NCBI GenBank assembly: GCA_965231925.1
Contig: OZ246894.1
Span: 3,844,001 to 3,908,000 of the forward strand
DNA length: 64,000 nucleotides
Source: Poriferisodalis sp965231925
Lineage (GTDB): Bacteria; Actinomycetota; Acidimicrobiia; Acidimicrobiales; Poriferisodalaceae
Reading direction: 5' to 3'
Shown here piece by piece: positions 8,984 through 19,096 of the stretch. Made by a program: the position numbers and the translations under genes. The notes beneath the pieces were generated by a model. The model was not told the origin of the DNA and ran no database searches. It saw nothing but the letters and a program-made list of their open reading frames with translations. Position 1 is the first letter of the stretch. Every line of letters begins with the position of its first letter.

Positions 8984-9901
8984 ATGGAATGGGGAGTCAC
9001 ACTGCCGCACTTGGGCCGTGTCGGAAGCCGGGACGGGCTCATGTCGTTCGCCTCGGAAGTCGACCAGCTCGGATTCGATTCGGGCTGGGCGTCAGACCAT
9101 GTCTGCTGGCCGGCCGAGCTGGTGTCGAAGTATCCGTACTCCGACGACGGCTCGTTCCCGGCGCCGCCCAAGACGGGCTGGCTCGACCCGATCGGCACGC
9201 TGCTGTTCGTGGCAGCGGTCACCGAGAACCTGCGGCTGGGCTTCAGCGTGCTGATCCTGCCCTACCGGCCGCCCGTCGAGACAGCGAAGCGATTGGCGAC
9301 CATCGACGTGCTGTCGAACGGTCGGCTGATCCTGGGTGTGGGCGTGGGCTGGATGCGCGAGGAAGCCGAGGTGCTCGGCATGCCGTGGGACCGCCGGGGC
9401 AAGCGCTCCGATGAGCAGCTCGAGGTGTTCCGCACGCTGTTCACCGAGGACAATCCGAGCTTCGACGGCGACTTCTATTCCTTCCCCGCCGTCGGCTTCG
9501 AACCCAAGCCGGTGCAAGACCCAGTGCCGGTGTGGGTGGGCGGCAACACCGCTGCTGCCTACCGGCGAGTGGCACAGCACGGGCACGGCTTCCATGCCGC
9601 GTTCGAGACGCTCGACGAGGTTGCGTCAGGCTGGAGCCAGGTCGGCGAGGCGTGCGATGCCGCAGGCCGCGACCGCAGCGAGATCACCCTGTCGCTGCGG
9701 TACTACCTCGACCCGGCATCGGCGATGAAGCCGGCGGTGTCGATAGCCGGCAGCACTGAGCAGATGATCGACAGCGTGGGGCAGGTAGCAGACGCCGGGG
9801 TGACGCACTTCGTGGTCGACCCGGTGGCGCGCGGCGGCATCGAAGGCCGTCTCGACGCGCTGCGGGCCTTCATGGCCGACGTCGCCCCTCACTTCGCCTA
9901 G
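8984..9901 (+). CDS. LLM-class F420-dependent oxidoreductase (TIGR03619-like)
   Basis: 305 residues from the ATG at 8984 (MEWGVTLPHLGRVGS), the usual N-terminus of this subfamily; earlier in-frame codons add no homology. Marks are FDSGWASDHVCWP, VLILPYRPPVETAKRLATIDVLSNGRLILGVG written in part as LSNGRLILGVGVGWMREE, and PVPVWVGGNTAAAYRR. These fit the subfamily of probable F420-dependent oxidoreductases. Its stop codon TAG is part of a CTAG that also supplies the stop of the convergent ATPase gene, so the two genes overlap by four bases. The last 26 coding bases have a near copy at 11272-11297. Confidence 0.88.
   Translation: MEWGVTLPHLGRVGSRDGLMSFASEVDQLGFDSGWASDHVCWPAELVSKYPYSDDGSFPAPPKTGWLDPIGTLLFVAAVTENLRLGFSVLILPYRPPVETAKRLATIDVLSNGRLILGVGVGWMREEAEVLGMPWDRRGKRSDEQLEVFRTLFTEDNPSFDGDFYSFPAVGFEPKPVQDPVPVWVGGNTAAAYRRVAQHGHGFHAAFETLDEVASGWSQVGEACDAAGRDRSEITLSLRYYLDPASAMKPAVSIAGSTEQMIDSVGQVADAGVTHFVVDPVARGGIEGRLDALRAFMADVAPHFA
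9875..9900 (+). repeat. 26-base near-duplicate, copy 1 (3' end of LLM gene)
   Basis: Matches 11272-11297 at 24 of 26 positions in the same orientation. The pair brackets the ATPase gene. Possible direct repeats left by an insertion at the 3' end of the oxidoreductase gene, or chance similarity in GC-rich Ala-rich coding sequence. Confidence 0.45.
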
Positions 9902-11058
9902 CGCATCGCCCGCTTGAGGAACTCGTCGAACAGGGGGACGGTGAAGGCAGTGTCGCCGTGTGCCGGGCTGTAGAGCATGCCCTTGGCGATCAATCCGGAT
10001 CTGCGGGGTGCCACCGAGGTGACCTGGACCTTCAGCGCAGCGGCGATGTCGCCCGAGCGGTGCGGTCCGGGACCGAGATCCGCCATGGCACGGAGATACT
10101 GCCGTTCCTTCGGCGTCAAACGGTCGAAGCGCACGCGGAAGAAATCCCGGTCGAGCGTCTCGATCACCATCGGATTCGTCGCTCGCACGTCATCAAGTGT
10201 GATCGGGCTCGCCGGTGCCGCATTCCACGCATGAAACCCCCACTCTTGGACGAAGTACGGGTACCCGCGTGACGAATCCACAATTGCCTCAATCGCCTCG
10301 GGAGTGAACGCGACGCTGCGGTCAGCCGCCGGAATCGTCAGCGCTGCGCGGGCATCGGCGCGGTTGAGCACGTCTATCTCGGGGAACGTGAAGAGCCGCT
10401 CGGTGTAGGTGCGTGCCCGTCCCGCGAGACCTCGCAGCTGAGGCAGGCCGGTCGCCACGGCCACCACCGGGAGGTCGAGCTGCGACGTCCGGTGAATGGC
10501 ACCGATGACAGCACCCATCTCCTGTTCCGTGAGGTACTGCGCCTCGTCGATCGCGAGCACGAGACCTGTCCCACAATCGGCAGCCGCCTCCCCGGTGGCC
10601 ACGAGCAAGTCGGCGAGGTCTTCGTCGAGGAGACCCGAGTCTGCGAGACCTTGCGTCGCTTCGACGCCGACAGAGATGCTCGTGCCGTCCGGCAGCTGGA
10701 GCGAGAATGCCCGCAGTGCGCCGAGCGCGCGTGTGACAGCTCGCTTGACCGGTGATGTCGCGAGCTCGAGCAGCACCCGACGAAGCCGTACTGCAAGCTG
10801 ACTGGCGAAGCTGCCTGAGTCGGTCGCTTCGATGAAGGCCGTGCGTACACCTTCGTTCGAGGCGATCTGCGAGAAGCGATTGAGCAGCACCGTCTTCCCG
10901 ACGCCGCGCAGCCCGAGCGGCATGCAGCTCTTGCCCGGCTGCCCGCCGACAGCCCGCCGCAGGGTGACACCAAACTCGTCGATCAGCGCGTCGCGGCCGA
11001 CGAGTGCTGCGGGGGCCGTGCCGGCACCCGGGCGATATGGGTTCTCTAGGCGATCCAT
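9898..11058 (-). CDS. P-loop AAA ATPase, ORC/STAND-like (AAA_16 type)
   Basis: 386 residues; GGGGAGG lies about 10 bases before the ATG. The N-terminus NPYRPGAGTAPAALVGRDALI followed by LGLRGVGKTVLLNRF (Walker A, residues ~48-57), LVLAIDEAQYL (Walker B with sensor-type Glu, ~166-176), VVAVATGLPQL (sensor 1) and a C-terminal winged-helix region is the architecture of the archaeal-type/ORC-like ATPases found on mobile elements and beside conflict genes. It probably senses or loads a nucleic acid or protein partner in an ATP-dependent way; no effector domain is fused. It stands alone, convergent to the oxidoreductase gene, next to transposon remnants. Confidence 0.85.
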   Translation of the reverse strand: MDRLENPYRPGAGTAPAALVGRDALIDEFGVTLRRAVGGQPGKSCMPLGLRGVGKTVLLNRFSQIASNEGVRTAFIEATDSGSFASQLAVRLRRVLLELATSPVKRAVTRALGALRAFSLQLPDGTSISVGVEATQGLADSGLLDEDLADLLVATGEAAADCGTGLVLAIDEAQYLTEQEMGAVIGAIHRTSQLDLPVVAVATGLPQLRGLAGRARTYTERLFTFPEIDVLNRADARAALTIPAADRSVAFTPEAIEAIVDSSRGYPYFVQEWGFHAWNAAPASPITLDDVRATNPMVIETLDRDFFRVRFDRLTPKERQYLRAMADLGPGPHRSGDIAAALKVQVTSVAPRRSGLIAKGMLYSPAHGDTAFTVPLFDEFLKRAMR

Positions 11059-11126
11059 TGTTCTTCGGCCTCCCCGGTGCTTCCTCCGTGGCGGAACGGC
11101 GATGCAATGCTCACCACGACAAGAGT

Positions 11127-11186
11127 ATTGACAGAGATTACTGTGATTTATGGGGTTTACTTCGAATCCGAATAATCTCTATCAAT
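11127..11186 (-). promoter_or_regulatory. AT-rich inverted repeat upstream of ATPase gene
   Basis: Arms 11127-11140 (attgacagagatta) and 11173-11186 (taatctctatcaat) pair at 13 of 14 positions over a 32-base spacer. The stretch is much more AT-rich than its surroundings and sits 70-130 bases before the ATPase start, so an operator/promoter role is likely. It could alternatively be an end of a lost mobile element. Confidence 0.55.
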
Positions 11187-11271
11187 CTCATCTGACCGTC
11201 TCGCGCCACACCCATTCCTACGAGACGTTCGCGCCCGCGCCCTGGCACACGAGTTTGGCGTGGCGGTATTA

Positions 11272-11297
11272 GCCGACGTCGCCGCCCACTTCGCCTA
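11272..11297 (+). repeat. 26-base near-duplicate, copy 2
   Basis: Same orientation as 9875-9900, differing at two positions. In the plus frame it would encode ADVAAHFA against ADVAPHFA at the oxidoreductase C-terminus. No other part of an oxidoreductase gene is recognisable around it. Confidence 0.45.
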
Positions 11298-11464
11298 TCG
11301 CCGCTTCCCCGCCGAACCACACCGAGCGCGTCCCGCTGGCTGCGCGGCGGCAGACTCGGTGGCGTGCTGTTGAGGTGGCGAGCGGCGAGGTCTCTAGACC
11401 GCGGGTCCGTTTGGGTGGAACTTGCAGGACTTGGAGATGGGGTCCCAGTGCGCAAAGCCCGTGG

Positions 11465-11715
11465 GGAATTAGGGCCGGTGGTGAACGCCTGGGCGACCTC
11501 AACAATGAGCCCGAGCGAACCGTCATGATTTTGCCCGGTGTTGCTGACCAGGGTGGTGCTGGCCTGTTGGCCCTGCACGCCGCCGCCGTTCCCCGAGACG
11601 TCTCTGACATTCGCGTAATCCCTGAGATTCGGGACGTCCCTGACGTTCGGCGTGGACGGGTCATCGGTCTCTTCGTGACCGATGACCTCGAATACCCGTG
11701 ACCCACCGTCATCCG
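11465..11715 (-). pseudogene. Fragment of a secreted repeat protein
   Basis: One frame on the minus strand reads DDGGSRVFEVIGHEETDDP, then PNVRDVPNLRDYANVRDVSG, and then TTLVSNTGQNHDGSLGL with AQAFTTG. The motif TTLVSNTGQ...AQAFTTG is typical of secreted actinobacterial surface proteins. Similarity ends near 11465, after which the frame degenerates (Pro/Arg-rich). The upstream side ends in transposon sequence. The signal-peptide piece at 12408-12484 on the same strand is a plausible N-terminus of the same gene. Broken and probably non-functional. Confidence 0.45.
11597..11650. repeat. Three 18-base tandem units
   Basis: Units at 11597-11614, 11615-11632 and 11633-11650, related to gacgtccctgacgttcgg. 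On the minus strand they encode the hexapeptide series NVRDVP / NLRDYA / NVRDVS inside the secreted-protein fragment. Confidence 0.7.
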
Positions 11716-11820
11716 GTTGGTCTAGATGGTTAGTTCCAAGGGGTGGGGTCCACCATTTGCGGGGTGAGGGTGTCCAAGCTCGGGGTGTGAAATCACGCTT
11801 CGATCTTGGAGGTTCTCAGC

Positions 11821-12093
11821 ATGGGCCCGGACTTGGACACCCTCGCGACTGCACTGTATGTGAGGATCGACGACCTGTTGGCGCAGAACCCGGGATGGGC
11901 TCCGCGGCGGCCCCGGGGTGGGGTTCGCGCCGAAGCTGTCGGATACGGAGCTGGTCACCTTGGCGGTGATCTCGGCGCTGCTGGGCTATGACAACGAGTC
12001 GCAGTTCATGCGTTTCGCCCATGAGCATCTGACGCCGTGGTTCCCGTACCTGCCCAAGCGCGTCGGCTACAACAAGCGGCTGCGGCGCAGCGC
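11821..12093 (+). pseudogene. IS982-family transposase, N-terminal remnant with frameshift
   Basis: Starts MGPDLDTLATALYVRIDDLL from the ATG at 11821. The similarity then continues in the next frame from about 11918 with GFAPKLSDTELVTLAVISAL and the FAHEHLTPWFPYLPKRVGYN segment, all characteristic of IS982-type DDE transposases. The frame changes at about 11905-11918, and the gene stops abruptly near 12090 against an unrelated transposase on the other strand, so the catalytic core is missing. Confidence 0.7.
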
Positions 12094-12340
12094 GGAGGCA
12101 GAACAACCGCTCCGAACGGATCGAGTACAACGCCATCAGCACCGACGCCTTGAGCAGCATCTCGGGCGGCACGCTGGGACGGCCCCCCGACGCGTACATC
12201 GCCCCCAGCTCGCCGTCGAGCCCTTCGAGCACCGCCTCCACCGTCGCCCTGATCCGCCGTATCGGATGGGACTCGCCGATCAAATCCTCAGCCGACAAAG
12301 TCGACAGCATCGCCATCTGGGCATCAACAGTTCCACGCAT
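12090..12340 (-). pseudogene. IS5-type transposase, N-terminal remnant
   Basis: Minus-strand frame reading MLSTLSAEDLIGESHPIRR, then GGRPSVPPEMLLKASVLMA and LYSIRSERLFC. This is the N-terminal DUF772-like segment of IS5-type transposases. It is cut off near 12095 where the IS982 remnant begins. The element end is preserved: 12385-12410 contains the cactttttcagcaccctgct tail often found at the outer end of such elements. Confidence 0.7.
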
Positions 12341-12407
12341 ACCGACAGTGTCCCGTGCCCAGCCGCCCAACGCGAGCACCAAACACCCACTTTTTCAGCA
12401 CCCTGCT

Positions 12408-12484
12408 AGGTCATCAGCGGCACCGACCACCGCAGCGGGACTGACGACAAGCAGCACCGCCAACGCCGCGCCCACTGCCTCCAT
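12408..12484 (-). pseudogene. Signal-peptide fragment of a secreted protein, cut by IS end
   Basis: From an ATG at 12484 the minus strand reads MEAVGAALAVLLVVSPAA then VVGAADD, a clean Sec signal peptide with an AxA-like cleavage region, and then enters the IS end. It probably joins the secreted-protein fragment at 11465-11715, so about 0.7 kb of transposon remnants separate leader and body. The link is inferred from strand, order and protein type. Confidence 0.45.
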
Positions 12485-12756
12485 GACGAGCCGCTTGCCC
12501 CCCTGAGAAGGGAAGCCTGCGCCGGCTGTGTGCGGCGTCAGCAGGCCGCGAACCGTCACACGCTGCAGTTGACCTGAAGGACTGGGTCATGTGACGAGCG
12601 AACATGGTGCCAATCTACATTCCTCATGCCAAGCCGCGCGAACACCGTTCGCACGGCCGCTCCGACAAGCGCTGAATGATCTCTCGCGCTGCTTGGGCCT
12701 CGTGGATCCTCGTCGAGATGCGCCGCTGGACGACCTCGGACGGCAGACTCGGTGAC
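12485..12756. other. Intergenic region upstream of ABC-F gene
   Basis: About 270 bases with no recognisable gene. It probably holds divergent promoters for the broken secreted-protein gene (minus) and the ABC-F gene (plus). I see no clear consensus promoter. Confidence 0.4.
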
Positions 12757-14784
<2,028 letters not shown>

Positions 14785-14830
14785 CGCGCTGACGCCGGCC
14801 GGCTGGGACCCAGGCGCCGACTCGATGTCG

Positions 14831-15622
14831 CTAGCCGCAACCGGCGGGAGGCGGGGTGACGGCCACGTGGTCGACGGCGACGGTTCCGGTGCTGCCGTCG
14901 GCGTGCTGGTGGAAGGTGACCAGGCACGCCGTTCCGTTCGACGGTGTGCCCATGGGGGCGCCGGGGTACCAGGCGATGACCTCGCCGACGGACACGTCGG
15001 TGGTGACGTGCCAATGGCCGAGCGCCACGTAGTCGGCGGCGGTGGCTTCGATCTCTTCAGCGGCGATCGGCGAGGACCGGTGCGCGTCGTCCTCGGTGCG
15101 CTGAAAGTGCCCGTGCCCCGCGGCGATGAACCAGCCGTCGTCGGGGCGTGCCGGCACGCCCGCGAGGGGGCGGTAGTCGGCATCGTGGGAGTCCATGGCC
15201 CGGCCCCACAGGGTCAGGTCGTGCTCGCCGAAGTGCAGGGTTGCGCCGAGCGGATCGTCGAGGAAGATCACCCCGGCGCCAGTGACTTCGAGGCGGTGCT
15301 CGTGGTCGGCGTGGGTGCCCCACAAGGTGCGCTCGTCGTGGACGTCGTGGTTGCCGGGGATGATGACCACCGAAGCATCCACTCGGCCGAGCAGCTCCAT
15401 GGTGTGCGCGACGTCGGGGCGCCGCAGCCGGGCGTGGTCGAAAAGGTCACCCGCGATCAGCAGCACGTCGGCCTGGTGCGCGGCCGCTGTCTTGGCGAGG
15501 GCGTGAATGGGGCACTGGCACACGTCGCGGTGCGCACCGTGCGGCCCCCGCACGTGGCCGATGTGCACATCGGAGGTGTGCAGGACGCGCAGCGCCTTCG
15601 TTGCTCGGCTGGTGCGGGTCAC
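14831..15622 (-). CDS. Metallophosphoesterase, SbcD/calcineurin-like
   Basis: 263 residues from a GTG at 15622. A longer frame starting at 15829 adds ~70 residues with no family match and would overlap the divergent SurE gene. Calcineurin-like metal-binding motifs are all visible: LHTSDVHIGH (D-x-H), LLIAGDLFDH (GD), VVIIPGNHDVHDE (GNHD), then AAGHGHF and VALGHWHV (GHxH-type). The family includes DNA-end nuclease SbcD, but no SbcC partner is adjacent, so DNA repair is only one option. It could be a stand-alone phosphodiesterase or nucleotidase. Confidence 0.85.
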   Translation of the reverse strand: MTRTSRATKALRVLHTSDVHIGHVRGPHGAHRDVCQCPIHALAKTAAAHQADVLLIAGDLFDHARLRRPDVAHTMELLGRVDASVVIIPGNHDVHDERTLWGTHADHEHRLEVTGAGVIFLDDPLGATLHFGEHDLTLWGRAMDSHDADYRPLAGVPARPDDGWFIAAGHGHFQRTEDDAHRSSPIAAEEIEATAADYVALGHWHVTTDVSVGEVIAWYPGAPMGTPSNGTACLVTFHQHADGSTGTVAVDHVAVTPPPAGCG

Positions 15623-15849
15623 AGCGCGACAGCTTGCCACGTCAGGTCGCCGCCGGCCCCGCTGCGGACTGCCGACAGGAGCAGCATGAGCCAACCCGAA
15701 AACCTCACGTCGATTCGTCATACGCCACCAGACGCAGGCCCAAACAGACCGCTTGAGGCCAGGCCCAACCGGAGCGGCCGGCGACCCGGCCAAGCCGTCA
15801 ATGCCGCAGCGGCGTCGCGGCATTGGCACATCGCCTGGGGTACATCAAC

Positions 15850-16695
15850 ATGTCACCTGCGCGCAGTACCTTCGACACGGTGCGGATCCTGGTGACCAAC
15901 GACGACGGCATCTCCTCGGAGGGCCTGTACGTCCTTGCCAGCGCCATGACCGCTCACGGCGACGTCGTGGTGGTCGCACCAGACTCCGAGTACTCCGGCG
16001 CCGGCGCAGCGATCGGACCCCTGCACCTGATGGATCCCCAAGTGCACAAGGTGCACTTCGAAGGAATCGAAGATGCTTGGACCGTGTCGGGAGCACCAGC
16101 GCTGTGCGTGATGTTCGCCCGCCTCGGCGCCTTCGGACCGATCGATCTGGTGGTGTCGGGGATCAACCCGGGTGCGAACGTCGGCAGATCGGTGTATCAC
16201 TCCGGCACCGTCGGAGCGGTGCTGACAGGCCGCAACGGCAAGATCCCGGGGCTGGCCGTCAGCCAGACCGTCGAGGGGTTCGGCGTGGAGGGCCAAGGCT
16301 GGGAAGACGCCATCGCCGATCAGAAATGGCACTCGGCGGCCGAGGTCGCGAGCACGGTGCTGCAGGGTCTGCTCGCCGATGAGCATTCCGAAGAGTGGGC
16401 CGTGAATCTGAACGTTCCCAACTGCGAAGTCGCAGACATGAAGGGCTGGCGATTCACCGAAGTGGGCACCGTGCCGCCGCGTTCGATCACTTCGGTCAGC
16501 CTCGAGCCGCATCCCGACAACACCGAGGCATTCCGGGTGGCCATGCAGTGGGGCGATGCGGTCGACATGCCGGTAGAAGTCGACACCGGTGCGGTCATGC
16601 ACGACTTCGTCTCGGTGTCGTTCCTGTCGCGCCTCGCTGCTCAGGCGCCGACGGCGGACACCAAGCTGACTGCCTGCCTCGACGGCCTGTTCTGA
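15850..16695 (+). CDS. surE: 5'/3'-nucleotidase SurE
   Basis: 281 residues from the ATG at 15850 (TGGGG about 10 bases upstream); nine codons of possible upstream extension are not conserved. Metal-dependent nucleoside monophosphatase acting in the cytoplasm. Diagnostic motifs: RILVTNDDGISSEGLYVLA (metal-binding Asp-Asp at the N-terminus), VVAPDSEYSGAGAAI (catalytic loop Ser), and VVSGINPGANVGRSVYHSGTVGA written here in part as SGINPGANVGRS (Asn ligand). It is divergent from the phosphoesterase gene, with ~230 bases between starts. Slightly longer at the C-terminus than the E. coli enzyme. Confidence 0.92.
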   Translation: MSPARSTFDTVRILVTNDDGISSEGLYVLASAMTAHGDVVVVAPDSEYSGAGAAIGPLHLMDPQVHKVHFEGIEDAWTVSGAPALCVMFARLGAFGPIDLVVSGINPGANVGRSVYHSGTVGAVLTGRNGKIPGLAVSQTVEGFGVEGQGWEDAIADQKWHSAAEVASTVLQGLLADEHSEEWAVNLNVPNCEVADMKGWRFTEVGTVPPRSITSVSLEPHPDNTEAFRVAMQWGDAVDMPVEVDTGAVMHDFVSVSFLSRLAAQAPTADTKLTACLDGLF

Positions 16696-16727
16696 GCCGG
16701 CTCAATCACATGCCTGCCAGAGGTTTC

Positions 16728-16768
16728 TCTGTGCAGAATCGCGCCCTGCAGCGGCATTTGTGCACAGA
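16728..16768. terminator. Possible bidirectional hairpin between convergent genes
   Basis: Arms tctgtgca (16728-16735) and tgcacaga (16761-16768) are perfect 8-base complements with a 25-base spacer, located between the ends of surE and the MFS gene. No U-tract, so a terminator role is tentative. Confidence 0.3.
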
Positions 16769-16809
16769 TTTCGGCCATCTGGGCGCGGGCGGCGCCCGAA
16801 CCAGAAGCT

Positions 16810-18138
16810 TCAGGCGGTGAGGCGCCCGCTGACCCGGAAGTTCCGCACCAGCATCACGACGGCTGCGATCCCGAGCGCCACGGCTAGCCACGCTCCCCAG
16901 GTCGCCAGATCGGCGTAGGAGCGGTGCTCCACTGCCAAGCCTGAGCTGACGCCCGCAGCCGCGCCGAGGGCTGTCATCAGCACATCGGCGGTGGCTTGCA
17001 CGCTGACGCGGCGCTCGACGGGGAACGATGCAGTCAGCAGCGAGCTGGCGGCCACCACGCAACAGCTCCAGCCGATGCCGATGAAGAACAGCCCCCACAG
17101 CAGACCGGTGGCGTGCTGGGCTTCGGTGTTGGCCGCCATGACAGCGCCCACGGTGAGCACGAGCGCGCCGAGCACGATGACCAACTGACCGCCGATGCGG
17201 TCGACCAGCCAGCCCACATAGGGCGAGAACGCGAACATGCCCGAGATGTGCAGCGACAGCATGATGCCGATGATCAGCGGGTTCTGGTCGCCTTGAGCCA
17301 TGTGAATCGGCGACACCGTCATGACGCCCACCATCACGGCTTGAGACAGCATCATCCCGATGAGGGCGATCGAGGCCACGGGATGGGCCAGTATCCGGCC
17401 GGCCTCGGCCAGGCTCGGCAGCTTGACGCTGGTGGAGCCGGCATCTGCGGCCACCACTTGCAGCGGGTCGGGGCGCAGGCGGCGCCAGATGTTGAGGGCG
17501 CCGAGGCCGAACAGGCCCAGCGCCAAAGCGTACGGCAGCGCGAAACCGCTCAGCCCTTCGGTGTCGGCGAAGAAGCTCTTGAGGCCGAGCGCGACCGTGG
17601 GCCCTAGCACCGAGCCGACCGTGCTGGCCCACAGCACGAGGCTGATCGAGCGGGCCCGGTTCTCATCGGTTGCCAGATCGGCGCCGGCGTAGCGGGCGGC
17701 CAGGTTGGCGGCCTGACCGGTGCCGATCAGCACCATGCCCAACACCAGAACCGAGTAGCGGCCCACGAACGCCGACGCCAAGGCGAGCGTCGCGCCGATG
17801 GCGCCGATGAAATAGCCGGCGGAGAGCCCGGCGCGGCGGCCATGGCGAGCCATCAGCGCGGCCAGCGGGATGCCGGCGAGCGTGCCGCCGATGCTGAGGC
17901 ACACGGCGGCCAGCGAAGCCTTGGTCTCGCTGCCAGTCATCTGGTCGGCCAGCAAGGTGGATGCCGAGAACGACGCTGTCATGGCCAGCCCGCCGGGGAT
18001 CACCCCGAGTTGCAGCACCCGGATGGTGCGGCGTGCCAGTTCGTCGCGTTCGGGCGAACCGGGGAGGTAGGAGGCTCCCCCGTCGCCCGCCGACAAACTC
18101 TGCACCATCGATCCGACCTCCCGGTCCTGCCCGTCCAT
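16810..18138 (-). CDS. MFS transporter
   Basis: 442 residues from the ATG at 18138; a further ATG at 18108 is also possible. The frame upstream to 18468 is Arg/Ser-rich and overlaps the divergent SDR gene. About 12 hydrophobic helices are visible, with the MFS loop GIPLAALMARHGRRAGLS between helices 2 and 3 and PYVGWLVDRIGGQLVIV between helices 8 and 9. Likely a drug/solute efflux or uptake carrier in the inner membrane; substrate unknown. Convergent with surE. Confidence 0.85.
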   Translation of the reverse strand: MDGQDREVGSMVQSLSAGDGGASYLPGSPERDELARRTIRVLQLGVIPGGLAMTASFSASTLLADQMTGSETKASLAAVCLSIGGTLAGIPLAALMARHGRRAGLSAGYFIGAIGATLALASAFVGRYSVLVLGMVLIGTGQAANLAARYAGADLATDENRARSISLVLWASTVGSVLGPTVALGLKSFFADTEGLSGFALPYALALGLFGLGALNIWRRLRPDPLQVVAADAGSTSVKLPSLAEAGRILAHPVASIALIGMMLSQAVMVGVMTVSPIHMAQGDQNPLIIGIMLSLHISGMFAFSPYVGWLVDRIGGQLVIVLGALVLTVGAVMAANTEAQHATGLLWGLFFIGIGWSCCVVAASSLLTASFPVERRVSVQATADVLMTALGAAAGVSSGLAVEHRSYADLATWGAWLAVALGIAAVVMLVRNFRVSGRLTA

Positions 18139-18313
18139 GACTGCCGCCGGCGAGGGGCGGGACCGATTGAGAACGCTACTGCGCGCGCGTCGCTTGCAGT
18201 AGGTCCATCGCGCGGTGCGAGCGATTGGATTGCGCCTTTGCCTGGCCGCAGCACACACAGCAGCGGGGCCTGAGGCCCCTACCTTGGGGTGGGCAATAGA
18301 CAAGGAGCGCGAA

Positions 18314-19096
18314 ATGCGAGACATCACCGGATGCGTGGCGATGATCAGCGGTGCGAATCGCGGTATCGGCGAGGCCATCGCCGCCGCGCTGCATGCCGAC
18401 GGCTGGGCGTTGTCACTGGGTGCGCGCGATCTCGCTGCGCTGGAAGCCTCAGCGGCCCGATACCGCACAGACGTCGTCGGCAGCCTCGGGAGCGGCCGCG
18501 ATTGTGGCGGCGGCGCGTCATGCCCCGACGGTGGCGCTTCAGCCGTGTCGCTGCACTGCTACGACGCCACTGATGACGGCGCCGCCGAGCGCTGGACCGC
18601 AGAGACGATCGCGGCCCACGGCCGGATCGACTGCTTGGTGAACAACGCGGGCGTCGCCTATCCCGATGACTTCGAAAATCTGACCGAAGACACGCTGGAC
18701 GAGATGTGGGAGGTCAATGCGAAGGGACCGTTCCGCATGATCCGCGCCGCGCTCGACCACCTGCGCCGCAGCGGCGAGGGCCGCATCGTGAACGTGATCT
18801 CGATGTCGGGAAAGCGGGTGCGCGGCACCTTCGCCCCCGGCTACGCCATGAGCAAGCACGCCGCGATGGCCCTGCACCACTCCGTGCGGCACTTGACCTT
18901 TCCCGACGGGATCCGCTGCACCGCCGTGTGCCCGGGCTATGTGCAGACCGACATGACCGCGGAGTTCGGTGTGGACCCCTCGATCATGATCCAAGCGGAG
19001 GATCTGGCCCAGACCTTGGCCACGATCCTGCGGCTGCCAAACACCGCATCGGTGGCCGAACTGCTCGTCACCACAGAACCCGAAACCATCGCCTAA
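18314..19096 (+). CDS. Short-chain dehydrogenase/reductase
   Basis: 260 residues from the ATG at 18314, chosen because AGGAG sits 8 bases upstream and the family N-terminus begins here; 33 in-frame upstream codons are unsupported. NAD(P)-binding signature SGANRGIGEAIA (TGxxxGxG-like), NNAGVAYP, catalytic Ser in NVISMSGKR and the YAMSKHA Tyr-Lys pair (YxxxK) are present. PGYVQTDMT follows as usual. Its stop TAA overlaps the stop of the convergent hydroxylase gene by four bases. Substrate unknown. Confidence 0.9.
   Translation: MRDITGCVAMISGANRGIGEAIAAALHADGWALSLGARDLAALEASAARYRTDVVGSLGSGRDCGGGASCPDGGASAVSLHCYDATDDGAAERWTAETIAAHGRIDCLVNNAGVAYPDDFENLTEDTLDEMWEVNAKGPFRMIRAALDHLRRSGEGRIVNVISMSGKRVRGTFAPGYAMSKHAAMALHHSVRHLTFPDGIRCTAVCPGYVQTDMTAEFGVDPSIMIQAEDLAQTLATILRLPNTASVAELLVTTEPETIA

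Noticed and set aside
11127..11186. tRNA gene suggested by ttcgaatcc near 11161
   Set aside because: No acceptor stem, D-arm or anticodon arm can be folded around it; the stretch is a long inverted repeat with AT-rich arms.
11138..11578. 146-residue intact gene on the minus strand
   Set aside because: Only the first ~38 residues match a secreted-domain pattern; the rest is Arg/Pro-rich out-of-frame sequence. Treated as a remnant.
12676..12756. 27-residue N-terminal extension of the ABC-F protein
   Set aside because: The family start coincides with the GTG at 12757 and the extra residues are not conserved-looking.
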